This document shows, piece after piece, positions 10,707-21,241 of a stretch of 64,000 nucleotides of DNA (the stretch's first letter is position 1; each line of letters begins with the position of its first letter). The translations under genes were made by a program, and so were the position numbers. Origin of the DNA: Thelephora terrestris (taxonomy: Eukaryota; Basidiomycota; Agaricomycetes; Thelephorales; Thelephoraceae); contig WIUZ02000005.1 in NCBI GenBank assembly GCA_015956445.1, positions 1,302,001-1,366,000 on the forward strand. Reading direction: 5' to 3'. The notes beneath the pieces were generated by a model, which ran no database searches, was not told where the DNA came from, and saw only the letters and a program-made list of their open reading frames with translations.

Positions 10707-11968
10707 TGAGGCCGTTAATCGAATCATCCATCGCGTTCAGTCCTACGGCGCCACCTTCAGCGGAAAGAAAGCATTCATTGGCGTTCCGCAGGCTGACATT
10801 GTCGGACATGTGTGCACCTACAAAGGAAGAATCGTGGATCCTTCCCGAGTTCAGGCACTTCAGGACTGGCCTATCCCGAAGAGCGTCTCCGAGGTTCGTG
10901 CGTTCCTAGGAACGTGTGGAGTCTTGCGAATCTTCATTAAAGGATATACGCTCATCGTGCGGCCGCTGATTCAGCTGACTCGAAAGGACGTCCCCTTGGA
11001 GATCGGTCCCCAGCAGTTAGAGGCTTTCGAGAGACTGAAGCTAGCCGTGCTCAGTTCTCTGTCAGGAACATGGTATTTTTAAACTTTTTATAACACGCTC
11101 TTTCTTCGAACTCTTCTTACCACTTCTTATGTTTGAATGCTTCACATTCCTTATCCTTCACACCAATCATTCAAAACACACAAACACGCATACATTCACG
11201 GCAATACGGAACAACATGGCTATACTGATGCTTATACAACGTCCTCAAAAGTCGACTCTATCTACGGCAGGCCTGAAGGTCATCAACTGTCCATCCCGGA
11301 GATCGTAGTGCTGGCCCCTCCTCGCAAGGACCTCCCCGAACATGGCGTCACCGTCTTCGGCACTCAGCTGAATGACCAGTTCAAGCTGATAGGAAGAGAT
11401 GCCTTCGAGCGGACCGATCAGCCTCCCAGATGTCACCGAACTCTGGAACACTTGGTCCCACATCTCCATCACCGGGTGATTGCTCGGCAACACTATCGAC
11501 GTAGTCGGCGAGCGACCCTCTGTCAGGGCCACTCTACCCCAACAACTACCAGTGCACTGAGCCGACTCCGCAGAGTACTCACTAGTCCAACTAGCTTGTG
11601 AGAGAACGATCACGTCTCTATTCTTCCGGTAGGTTGTCCGAGGTCACTACAAGTCAGGTCGAAATCCTAAAGAGAAACCCAACCTAAACCGTACTTCGTT
11701 CGGTTTAACAAGCAAGGGTTGATCCCTACAACAGGATTGATGACTCCACCAGTTGATCGACTGGACGCTCGAGGTGTTCTAATATGACTGCTGGGAGTCT
11801 ATAGTTACGAGGCGCAGTTGACGCGCAGAGCGGGAGGGAGAGCAGATGGGGGATGTCTTGGATCAAACAAGAAACTCTGACTTGTCCTTAACTGCAACTG
11901 GGCTGAGAAGGGCAGAGGATTTCCTGAGGTAACAAAACTAAGGTACTACGATACAGCCACAGTTGCTA

Positions 11969-11974
11969 CTTATA
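11969..11974 (-). promoter_or_regulatory. TATA box of TG..CA element copy 2
   Basis: TATAAG on the minus strand, 449 bp from the element's 3' (left) end; the counterpart of 18195-18200 in copy 3. Confidence 0.45.
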
Positions 11975-12824
11975 CTAAAGGAGTGGCCATGACGTCAATA
12001 CCTTAATATACCCTTATCAAGTCCAGAACAAAGGGAGATAAGGAGTGTGAGAACGCTAAGTAAGGGAAGCGAACAAGGTGACGCGTGGGAGAATAAAGGA
12101 CAAAGGGCCTTACTAGCGTGTGAAGGATTGCATAAAAGATAAGGAATGTCCGCATGAAACATAGGGGTAAAGATAACACTAGTCCTAAAAGAAAAAGGGG
12201 CATGGGGTCATGAAAGTTCGTACCTGGGGATCACACCCAAGGGTCAGGTGGCAATCTCCCTTTACATAGTTGTACCAGCGGATTCGGGAGTAGAGCCATG
12301 CAAACATCCCTTGTTGTCTGTAGGCGGTAACAGCATCACGGACTAGTGGCAACCTCAACGTACGTCCGAACATGAGGAGGTCGGGCCTAGACTCATGGGA
12401 CATGAGGGATTACAGATTCGCTGGTGTTTCACGCTAACGGCTACTCCACATGCGCTGGGCTAACCAGAAGGATCCTAAGGCGATGCTTCCGAATAGCGGC
12501 GAGTCCTTCCTCCGGTTAGGAGACTGTGATGTGACTGTCCACGTGTGTGATCAGGGTCCAGGGTTGATCGTAATCGTAAAGTCATGAGGGGTCGTAAAAA
12601 GGGGTTCGTGATGTCATAAAGTGGTCATCAGGGTCTTGAGACCTATTTTTAGTGCGCGCGCGTTCTAGGCGTTCCGGAACGAAGTTCTTCCAAGGCCGTC
12701 CCGCGGGCCGAGGTGTCAGCTTGATGTAGTAAGCCAACGATGATGGTACAGGGGCGGAAGTTGATGTGACCCGGACCAATGAGGTTCGTCGAGGTAGGTC
12801 ACGTGAAGGATCACCGATCTAGGC

Positions 12825-12830
12825 TATAAG
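12825..12830 (+). promoter_or_regulatory. TATA box of the internal gene of copy 2
   Basis: TATAAG 73 bp upstream of the ATG at 12898, followed by a CA/CT-rich leader. The internal gene therefore appears to have its own promoter, divergent from the LTR-like TATA about 850 bp away. Confidence 0.5.
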
Positions 12831-12897
12831 AAGGACGTCTTCTTGGAGCCATCCTTGATCAGCAACACCAGCAACTTCCCCATCATCTTACCACAAC

Positions 12898-14634
12898 ATG
12901 TCCTTCCCCAACAACCACACCTACAAAGTCACCAATGGTATCTCCACCATTTCTCGCATCGACCGTCGTGCCGCTGCCCGTAAGACCTATGCCTGTGCGG
13001 CAGGGACTCCCTATACCACAGATGATCAGGTATGGGGGAGACCTAGAGCTTAGTAGTTTGCACTAACGCCTTCCTCTAGGTAGAGGAACGTTCTTTTGGC
13101 GTTGATGTCAAACTAACGGCTTCTAGATCTTGGAGGTCGTCACGGAGGTGGACGCTGAACGTCTCAGGGAGACAATGCCTCATTTGAAGGGTCTGACCTG
13201 GGATGATGAGCTCTGGGTCCGTACGATCATTGCCGAGAAGGTGGCCTTCCAAATGAGGGGTAGGTTCGGAGAGTTGGAGCATCCGATCAAGAAGGAGCTC
13301 TGGTACACCCTACAAAGGGGAATCTACGATCAGGACCTATTGGAGCACGGAGCGACCGTTCCTCGAGCCGTCCGCCATGCTACCGCTTCCACTAGCCTTT
13401 TGTGGTCACTCGTTCGTGAAGGAGAAAGCCGGGTAGGTTTTCTGTCTGAATATTCGAGTATGACTCTCGACTAATCAGACTGCCTAGGTTGAACGATTGG
13501 AGCGGGAGGTGAAAGAGGCGAAGGCAGACGTCCTTCGTCTATCGGCAGAGGGTCTTCAATTGAAGGAGACCTTGGCTGCCTTCCAGCAGGGGACGAACGA
13601 GGCGTTGGAGGCGATGGTCGCCAACCATCAGGAGTTGATCGCTGGGTTGAAGGTTAGGGATAACAACATTAAGGGGGCGTTGGCCAGGAGGGATGAAAAG
13701 GTAATGCCGCTTTCATCATTGCTTAAAATGATGAAAGCTGACATTTCCTAGACCGAAGAACTCGAGAACGTGGTGGCTGTGTTGACAGCGCAGGTCGAGT
13801 CCTTGCAGGACAAGACCTGTAACTGTAAGGAGGGTCCCAAATTGGTTGGTCAGGGGACAGCCGATGTTCCGTTCGAGTTGGAGTACGCCGACGAGGTGGT
13901 ACTCCCATCGCCTAACCCGTCGTCCTATGCGACACCTCCGATCGAGAACGCGGTTCCCGTTCCGACTCCAGGTCCGGCTTCCACCTTGGCCGCTTCCGAC
14001 AAGGAGAACTGTGGGCGCTGCGTCTTGCAGCCAATCCATCAGTTGGTGAAGATCGAGGATGAGGTCATGGAGGTTGACCGAGCTGAAGATGCTCCGAGGG
14101 TCGCCGAGGTACGTCCGGTGACTAAGGGGCAACGTTGCAGGCGCTCTCGACGCCGTCCTGCTCATCGTATGACTGCATCGGCTAATCCTTACCCTCGACC
14201 AGTTGAGTCGGATGGTGACCAGTCTGGTCGAGGTGGAGGACGAGAGTTCCGCTATCGGGTCAACCGTCCCTACCGACAGGTCGAGTCGGAGATCCAGCTT
14301 CGCCACCAGCGTCGACTCGCAATCCAGGATCCCACCCAGGGGTCCGACGAGGGAGACGGAGGGTCGCTTGCCGACTACGTCGACAGTACTGTCGAGCAGT
14401 CACCCGGTGATGGAGATGTGGGACCAGGTGTTCAGCAGTTCGGTGACATCTGGGAGGCTGATCGGTCCGCTCGAAGGTATCTCTTCCTATCGGCTTGAAC
14501 TAGTCGTTCAGCTGAGTGCCGAAGATGGTGACGCCATGTTCAGAGAGGTCCTAGCGAGGAGGGGCCAGCACTACGATCTCCGGGGTGGACGTTTGATGAC
14601 CTTCAGGCCTGCCATAGATAGAGTCGACTTTTGA
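12898..14634 (+). CDS. Coiled-coil protein encoded inside TG..CA element, copy 2 (intact)
   Basis: Unrecognised 479-aa protein in five exons: 12898-13029, 13127-13432, 13488-13700, 13752-14108, 14203-14634. All introns are phase 0 with GT..AG ends, and most show CTAA(T/C) branch sites. Residues 45-146 hold the conserved WDDELW...FQMRG...GIYDQDL block. Residues 147-217 form a heptad-rich coiled coil (VERLEREVKEA). Then come a short CNC/CGRC cysteine-containing Pro-rich linker and a C-terminal block starting HPVMEMWDQ. The ATG is in good context after a TATA box. Frame and intron positions match the dead copy 3, and in large part the distant copy 1. It is antisense to the element's LTR-like polarity, so introns would survive retrotransposition. 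Function unknown. Confidence 0.75.
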
Positions 14635-16640
14635 GGACGTTGTAGAAGCATTTGTATAGCCAGGTTGTTTCGTATTGCCGTGAATGTATGCGCGTTTGTG
14701 TGTTTTGAATGATTGGTGTGAAGGATAAGGAATGTGAAGCATTCAAAACATAAGAAGTGATAAGAAGAGTTCGAAGAAAGAGCGTGTTATAAAAAGTTTA
14801 AAAATACCATGTTCCTGACACCCTCCGTCTCCCTCATCGGACCCCTGGGTGGGATCCTGCCTTGCAAGGCGAAGCTGGTGTCGGAGTTGGATCTCTGACT
14901 CGACCTGTCGGTAAGGACGGTGGACCCGATATCGGAATCCTCGCTCCTCACCTCGACCAGATTGGTCACCATCTGACTCAACTGGTCGAGGGTAAGGATT
15001 AGCCGATGCGGTCATACGATGGGCGGGACGGCGTCGAGAGCGCTTGCAACGTTGCCCCTTAGTCACCGGACGTACCTCAGCGACTCTCGGAGCATCTTCA
15101 GCTCGGTCAACCTCCATGACCTTGTTCTCGATCTTCACCAACTGATGGATCGGCTGCAAGACACAGCGCCCACAGTTCTCCTTGTCGGAAGCGGCCAAGG
15201 TAGAAGCCGGACCTGGAGTCGGAACGGGAACTGCGTTCTCGATCGGAGGCGTCGCATAGGACGATGGGTTAGGAGATGGGAGTACCACCTCGTCGGCGTA
15301 CTCCAACTCGAACGGAACATCGGCGGTCCCCTGACCAACCAATTTGGGACCCTCCTGGCAGTTGCAGGTTTTGTCCTGCAAGGACTCGACCTGCGCTGTC
15401 AACACAGCCACCACGTTCTCGAGTTCTTCCGTCTAGAAGAAGGTCTTTCAGTTATTGCACAAACTGCAAAGGCTGAAAGACGACCTTTTCATCCCTCCTG
15501 GCCAACGCTCCCTTGATGTTGTTATCCCGAACCTTCAACCCGGCGATCAACTCCTGATGGTTGGCGACCATTGCCTCCAACGCTTCGTTCGTTCCCTGTT
15601 GGAAGGCTGCCAAGGTCTCCTTCATCTGAAGACCTTCCGCTGACAGACGAAGGACGTCTGCCTTCGCCTCTTTCACCTCACGCTCCAATCGTTCAACCTA
15701 GGCAGTCTGATTAGTCGAGAGTCATACTCGAATATTCAGACAGAAAACCTACCCGGCTTTCTCCCTCTCGAACGAGCGACCACAAAAGGCTAGTGGAAGC
15801 GGTAGCATGGCGGACGGCCCGAGGAACGGTAGCTCCGTGCTCCAACAGATCCTGATCGTAGATTCCCCTCTGCAGGGTGTACCAGAGCTCCTTCTTGATT
15901 GGATGCTCCAACTCTCCGAACCTACCCCTCATCTGGAAGGCCACCTTCTCCGCAATTATCGTACGGACCCAGAGTTCGTCGTCCCAGGTTAACCCCATCA
16001 AGTGAGGGATCGTCTCTCTGAGACGTTCGGTGTCCACTTATGTGACGACCTCCAAGATCTAGAAGCCGTTAGTAGGACATCAACGCCCGAAAGAACGGAC
16101 CTCTACCTAGAGGAAGGCGTTAGTGCAAACATACTAAGCTCTAGGTCTCCCCCATACCTGGTCATCGGTGGTATAGGGAGTCCCGGCCGCACAGGCATAG
16201 GTCTTGCGAGCAGCAGCACGACGGTCGATACGAGAGATGGTAGAGATGCCGTTGGCAACCTTGTAGGTATGGTTGTTGGGGAAGGACATGTTTTGGTGAG
16301 ATGATGGGGAAGTTGCTGGTGTTGCTGATCAAGGATGGCTCCAAGAAGTCGTCCTTCTTATAGCCTAGATCAGTGATCCTTCACGTGACCTACCTCGACG
16401 AACCTCATTGGTCCAGGTCACATCAACTTTCACCCCTGTACCATCATCGTTGGCTTACTACATCAAGCTGACACCTCGGCCCGCGGGATGGCCTTGGAAG
16501 AACTTCGTTCCGGAACGCCTAGAACGTGCACGCACTAAAAATAGGTCTCAAGACCCTGATGACCCCTTTATGACATCACGAACCCCTTTTTACGACCCCT
16601 CATGACTTTACGATTACAATCAACCCTGGACCCTGGAACA

Positions 16641-17593
16641 CACTGGGGGCAAGGGGTCAAATACCCGGTGGGTACATGCTGAATACATTGTGATCACAGT
16701 CAAAAAGTGATCACAATGTGCCCAGTGGGGAAAATTTGAATACATTCAAAATGTACCTGGCCATGTGAACCCAATGTGCCCAGTGGGCACATTTTGATTG
16801 CGATCACAATGTACCCATCAATGTGATCTCAATGTGCCCACTGGGGACATTTTGATTGCAATCACAATGTACACATCAATGTGATCTCAATGTGCCTGCT
16901 GTGCACATTTTAATTTCTTTCACAATGTTCCCATCAATGTGTTCCCAATGTACCCAGCTCATTACATAATAGTTTCTTTCACAATGTTGTCCACAATGTG
17001 TCCAGCATGTGCCTGAGCCACTCATTCAAAATTCTTTCACAAAGTACCCAGTGATGTGTCTAGAATGTGTACAGCCATACACATAGTGATTTCTTTGAAA
17101 GTTCATGATGAAATTGAACAATATTGTGATTACATTGTGATTACTTCAAAAAGAACCCCCTGGGGACATTATGGACACATCACTGGATAATCTTTGAAAG
17201 AATTTTGAATGAGTGGCTCAGCCACATGCTGGACACATTGTGGACAACATTGTGAAAGAAACTATTATGTAATGAGCTGGGTACATTGGGAACACATTGA
17301 TGGGGACATTGTGAAAGAAATTAAAATGTGCACAGCAGGCACATTGAGATCACATTGATGTGTACATTGTGATCGCAATCAAAATGTCCCCAGTGGGCAC
17401 ATTGAGATCACATTGATGGGTACATTGTGATCACAATCAAAATGTGCCCACTGGGCACATTGGGTTCACATGGCCAGGTACATTTTGAATGTATTCAAAT
17501 TTTCCCCACTGGGCACATTGTGATCACTTTTTGACTGTGATCACAATGTATTCAGCATGTACCCACCGGGTATTTGACCCCTTGCCCCCAGTG
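16641..17593. mobile_element. CACTG-ended foldback element C
   Basis: 953 bp, nearly identical to element A over its whole length, with the 3-bp duplication ACA (16638-16640 and 17594-17596). It sits in copy 3 upstream of the dead gene's start; copy 2 has the empty site, which confirms the ends. The target triplets TAA, TGA and ACA across the three elements show no fixed 3-bp preference. Confidence 0.88.
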
Positions 17594-18194
17594 ACACACA
17601 CGTGGGCACGGGGTATCAACATTTGGACACTGTGCTTCTAATCGGATAGTAACCCTATCTGATCTAGTTGTGCTTTGGAAGCAGAGTAGGCCCGAGCCGA
17701 GAACGGCGGCCGAAGAATATAATCCCTGGTGCCACTTAGGAAGAACGATATTCCCAGGTGCTAGGCCTAATCAAGACTGGGTCTGATCAAGCGATTACGG
17801 TTGCAACTCCCAGGTTACTGCCTGTTCGTTGGTATCATACCATCTACCGACAACAAGGGATGTGTAGAGTTCCTTCGATCTCTAGCCAATCACAGAAGCT
17901 CAGAGATGGTGCTCACCTGACCCTTGGGTGTGGTCTAGATTCAGGTACGAACTTTCATGACCCATGCCCCTATTTCTTTTAGGACTAGTGTTATCTTTAC
18001 CCCTATGTTTCATGCGGACATTCGTTATCTTTTATGCAATCCTTCACACGCTAGTAAGGCCCTTTGTCCTTTATTCGCCCACGCGTCACCTTTTGTTCGC
18101 TTCCCTTACTTAGCGTTCTCACGCTCCTTATCTCCCTTTGTTCTGGACTTGATAAGGGTATATTAGGGTATTGACGTCATGGCCACTCCTTTAG

Positions 18195-18200
18195 TATAAG
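18195..18200 (+). promoter_or_regulatory. TATA box of TG..CA element copy 3
   Basis: TATAAG on the plus strand, 448 bp before the element's end at 18647, matching the position in copies 1 and 2. Confidence 0.45.
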
Positions 18201-18928
18201 TAGCAACTGTGGCTGTATCATAGTACCTTAGTTTTGTTACCTCAGGAAATCCTCTGCCCTTCTCAGCCCAGTTGCCGTTAAGGACAAGTCAGAGTTTCTT
18301 GTTTGATCCAAGACATCCCCATCTGCTCTCCCTCCCGCTCTGCGCATCAACTGCGCCTCGTAACTATAGACTCCCAGCAGTCATATTAGAACACCTCGAG
18401 CGTCCAGTCGATCAACTGGTGGAGTCATCAATCCTGCTGTAGGGATCAACCCTTGCTTGTTAAACCGAACGAAGTACGGTTTAGGTTGGGTTTCTCTTTA
18501 GGATTTCGACCTGACTTGTAGTGACCTCGGACAACCTACCGGAAGAATAGAGACGTGATCGTTCTCTCACAAGCTAGTTGGACTAGTGAGTACTCTGCGG
18601 AGTCGGCTCAGTGCACTGGTAGTTGTTGGGGTAGAGTGGCCCTGACAATCGGCTTCAGAGTCGCCTGGAAAACGATGCCCAGTCATGTTGGGGAGAGTGG
18701 AAGGGAAGTGCAGAAGGGAAGGCGCTGGCGTGGGCACTGCCTTGCTTCCACCGCGTGGGGTAATTGTGCCTTGGGAAAAAAGTGGGGCGATAAAAGCCGA
18801 TCAATCAACAGGCCGGCATCTCCCAGGAATGATGATTTGTCAAAAGAAGTGCCGACTGTGTCACGCGATATGCCAGCTCATTTCCTTCTGACCTCTTTCC
18901 ACCTGGGTACAAGTCCTCGTCCTCTCTG

Positions 18929-21241
18929 ATGGCTCCCTCTCCCTGGGCGACGCCAGAACAACAGGAGTTCCTCATCCAAGAAGACTCTAAGTGGGAGATC
19001 ATCAAGTCCGGTGGAGGCACGCTCAAACACTTCTATGTTCGAATGGCGGTGACTTTCCTCGAGAAGTGGCCGGTAGATCCCACCCCGGGTATGCTGAAGG
19101 CTGCTGGTGATGACTCTGAAAAGGCGCAGCAATTGGCTGAGGAACGGCTCCAAACGGTACATGTTTGTTGGCCAACTCGCGTCCATGCCTCCCCACTCAC
19201 GTTGCGTTGTAGCGCATAGCAAACTGGTACACCCATCGTCACCGTCAGAAGAAGACACTCCCCGCAGCGTCAAAGCCAATCCTTGACCTCGCTGGGAAAG
19301 GCTCTCGCAAGAAACCTCCGCTGCAGAAGTGGCAAGCCTTCTCGTCTGTCTACTACCGACCAAAAGACTCCCCACTCCGCGCAGAGGTGAAATCACTGTA
19401 CTCTCAACGTTCTGACCCCACCACCGTTCAATATCTCTCTGAATTCCTTCCGAATGATCTTGATATCGCCGCCACCGATCCTCTCACCTTCCTTGGTGTA
19501 TGGGCACGCGAACGTTGCACACGTTTGACCAGTGAAGAAGAACAGAAAGTGCAGGCGTACATCGAAAAACAGCAACTGCTAGCTGCGGAACACCGAGACC
19601 GTCCTTGGTTCCTCGATGACGACTATGAAGACAAGCCCCTCTTAGCGGAGAACAGGTACATTCAACAGTAAGTCATGCTTGTGCTCGCCACAATGACTAT
19701 ATACTGATGGAATGTCTCAGGCGTATTGATGAGCTGCCTCGCGTGTGCCAGCGCGCCATTGAGGAGATTGAGAAGGCTACTGGGTTCAAGGCAATTCTAC
19801 TTGTTGGTGGTCTCACCCCTGCAAACAACGGCGCAATCTCTACCCATATGTATGTGTTCAGCCATTTTTTATCCACTCATAACTCACGGTGCTGTAGTCA
19901 CACATCAGGTCAAGCAATCACGACTGGGCTAACGTTCGCAGAGGTGTGGGGTGGATGCTCTGACCTACGCACTGCCTTTGGTGAGTGGCTGCAGATAGCG
20001 TTCAGTAAGTCCGGTATCCTTTCAACCTAACGTCCCTGGCTAATTATTTGGTACAGCGGGAGAAGAAAAGGCTCATCGTGAGGGATATTCTATGGGTACA
20101 CTGGCACTCACGTCCAACGATGAAGCAGTAACCCCTACCGACAAACTAACAAGAGCCGACGGTTTGATGCCAACACCAACGCCAACAATACCCGACAAAC
20201 CGACGCCAACGCCAACAACGCCTGACAACCGGGCGCCAACGCCAACACCAACAACACCTGATGGGCAGGCACCAACGGTGTCAGACGAGGATCCCGTCCC
20301 AGATGCCTCGCCAGTACCCTCTTGTACGGGAGAGTCGCCTAGCCCTGGACAGACAACAACAGCAACCACTCCAACCCCCGAAGTCATTCCATCTCCTGTA
20401 ACCGAGAACAGGACGTCTCCATCAACAACCTCTCCTTCTCCCGCTCTGCCGCCGCTGACGGCCCCACAAACTTCCATGCCAACTCCACCCCGGTAACCCC
20501 GGGCAGCATGTTGTCTGCACCCCATTCGATCACGTCAATTGCATCCCCATCCCCCACTCCCAGAGTCCGCCCGTTCAAGCATGATCTGTCATACCCGGCT
20601 TTCATCACTCCGGCCGTGATCGACTATCTAAATTCCGTTGATGGTGGGCCAGACTGGGCAGAAATGGTGGGGGGTTATTTAGTGCTTGAGAGTGAGTACC
20701 CTTCGAGGGTAAGTATCTCTCGTTCTCATTGCTCGCTCCTGCCTAACTCAATTCAATACAGTGTGTGGGAAGACTGGCACTGCAGAACCGCCCTGAAGAG
20801 GTCATTCACTGGGCACGCGAACGCGATTCCACACCCTCCATCACCAATGTACAACAGTTCCATGGGAAGTGGGTTGCCTGGTGGCGAATTTACCAACCAA
20901 AGTGGCAAACGACTGAAACGTGGCCTTTCGCTCAAGGCGACGCCAAAGGAAAGGACTGGGCACGGCCGAACGTCACCGGGTTGTCTGGGCTATTCCCTGT
21001 TGTCATCTCTACGTGTTGGTGGGCTGCTTCCATGACCTCGGATTCTGAGCGCAGGGCGTTTGATGTTGCCATCAAAGATTTGCGCTGGGTGATTGAAAAC
21101 CTGATCTACTTTAACTCACAGCTCCAGGTTGCCAGACCCGAGAGCACTGCAACTCTGGCAGATCACTTCCCCGGCCATGGTCAACGAGAAGCAGGAAAGC
21201 GCAAGGTTAAGCCTACTCCCAAAGCCAATGCTACGACTTAG
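18929..21241 (+). CDS. Hypothetical protein, seven exons, PT-rich centre
   Basis: Inferred exons 18929-19156, 19213-19667, 19721-19849, 19898-20004, 20057-20492, 20564-20708, 20762-21241 give one 659-aa frame; every join changes frame correctly. The N-terminus begins MAPSPWATPEQQEF. A basic GRKKP-like segment (GKGSRKKPPLQKWQ) lies near residue 115. Exon 5 encodes a low-complexity PTPTPTTPD repeat (about residues 330-370); the C-terminus ends in a basic tail. The N-terminal pattern resembles a family of uncharacterised proteins expanded in mushroom genomes, from memory only. No catalytic motif is recognised. It starts 281 bp after the repeat nest, so a link to mobile elements is possible. Confidence 0.7.

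Larger units (their letters stand above)
3745..11059 (+). mobile_element. Ty3/gypsy copy B, truncated and multiply interrupted
   Basis: Plus-strand relative of copy A, truncated at both ends. Its pieces are gag (about 3745-4108), gag-protease (7041-7736), pol start (7754-8943), reverse transcriptase (9897-10205) and RT/RNase H linker (10710-11059). Between them lie insertions with exact target duplications GAACT (4104-4108/7036-7040), TAA (8941-8943/9897-9899) and TGA (10203-10205/10707-10709). Removing each insertion plus one duplication restores the frame. The copy ends abruptly where the third LTR-like element begins; RNase H, integrase and the 3' LTR are absent. Confidence 0.85.
7754..11059 (+). 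pseudogene. pol of gypsy copy B, interrupted and deleted
   Basis: The ATG at 7754 follows the gag stop by 17 nt. A Ser-rich N-terminal region of about 230 residues precedes a conserved block ending in HIPWVL. After the foldback element at 8944-9896 the frame resumes as KQGPIPRG, a typical gypsy RT finger motif. FKKD is then joined almost directly to LQGDITH, so the palm segment with the first catalytic aspartate is lost by an in-frame deletion. The FADD (YxDD-type) box, WEHL, and FLGTCG-RKDVP segment follow, the last after the second foldback element. The copy is truncated at 11059 before RNase H. Non-functional. Confidence 0.85.
11521..14820 (-). mobile_element. TG..CA element copy 2, inserted into copy 3
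   Basis: 3300 bp from TGTCAGGGCC to TTCCTGACA with a perfect 5-bp duplication CCCTC (11516-11520 and 14821-14825). Its LTR-like orientation is minus (TATAAG at 11974-11969). It landed inside the last exon of the resident gene of copy 3, in opposite orientation, giving a 7.6-kb composite with long inverted arms. It is complete and carries an open antisense gene, so it is the best candidate for a recently active unit in this nest. Confidence 0.85.
11245..16289 (-). pseudogene. Coiled-coil protein gene of copy 3, disrupted
   Basis: Minus-strand copy of the gene at 12898-14634, with exons 16289-16158, 16058-15753, 15697-15485, 15432-15076, 14981-14821 and, beyond the in-gene insertion of copy 2, 11515-11245. 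A GAG codon of copy 2 is TAA here (16040-16038, seventh codon of exon 2), and the last exon is split by 3.3 kb. Exon lengths are otherwise the same as copy 2, so decay is recent. The C-terminal piece still reads HPVMEMWDQ to VDF before its stop. Confidence 0.85.
11060..18647 (+). mobile_element. TG..CA element copy 3 (outer), carrying nested insertions
   Basis: Starts TGTCAGGAACATGG at 11060 and ends GAGTGGCCCTGACA at 18647. Without the inner element (11521-14820 plus CCCTC) and foldback element C it is about 3327 bp, nearly the size of copy 2, to which it is highly similar in inverted orientation. TATAAG at 18195-18200 lies about 450 bp before its 3' end. Unlike copies 1 and 2 its flanks (TTCTC and ATCGG) do not match, so one side has been rearranged or deleted, or it is one LTR of a larger element. 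Gypsy B stops exactly at its left end and does not resume on the right. Confidence 0.75.

Noticed and set aside
15019-15516. Plus-strand open frame of 165 codons opposite the copy 3 gene
   Set aside because: Antisense shadow of the coiled-coil gene exons; no independent codon pattern or motif.
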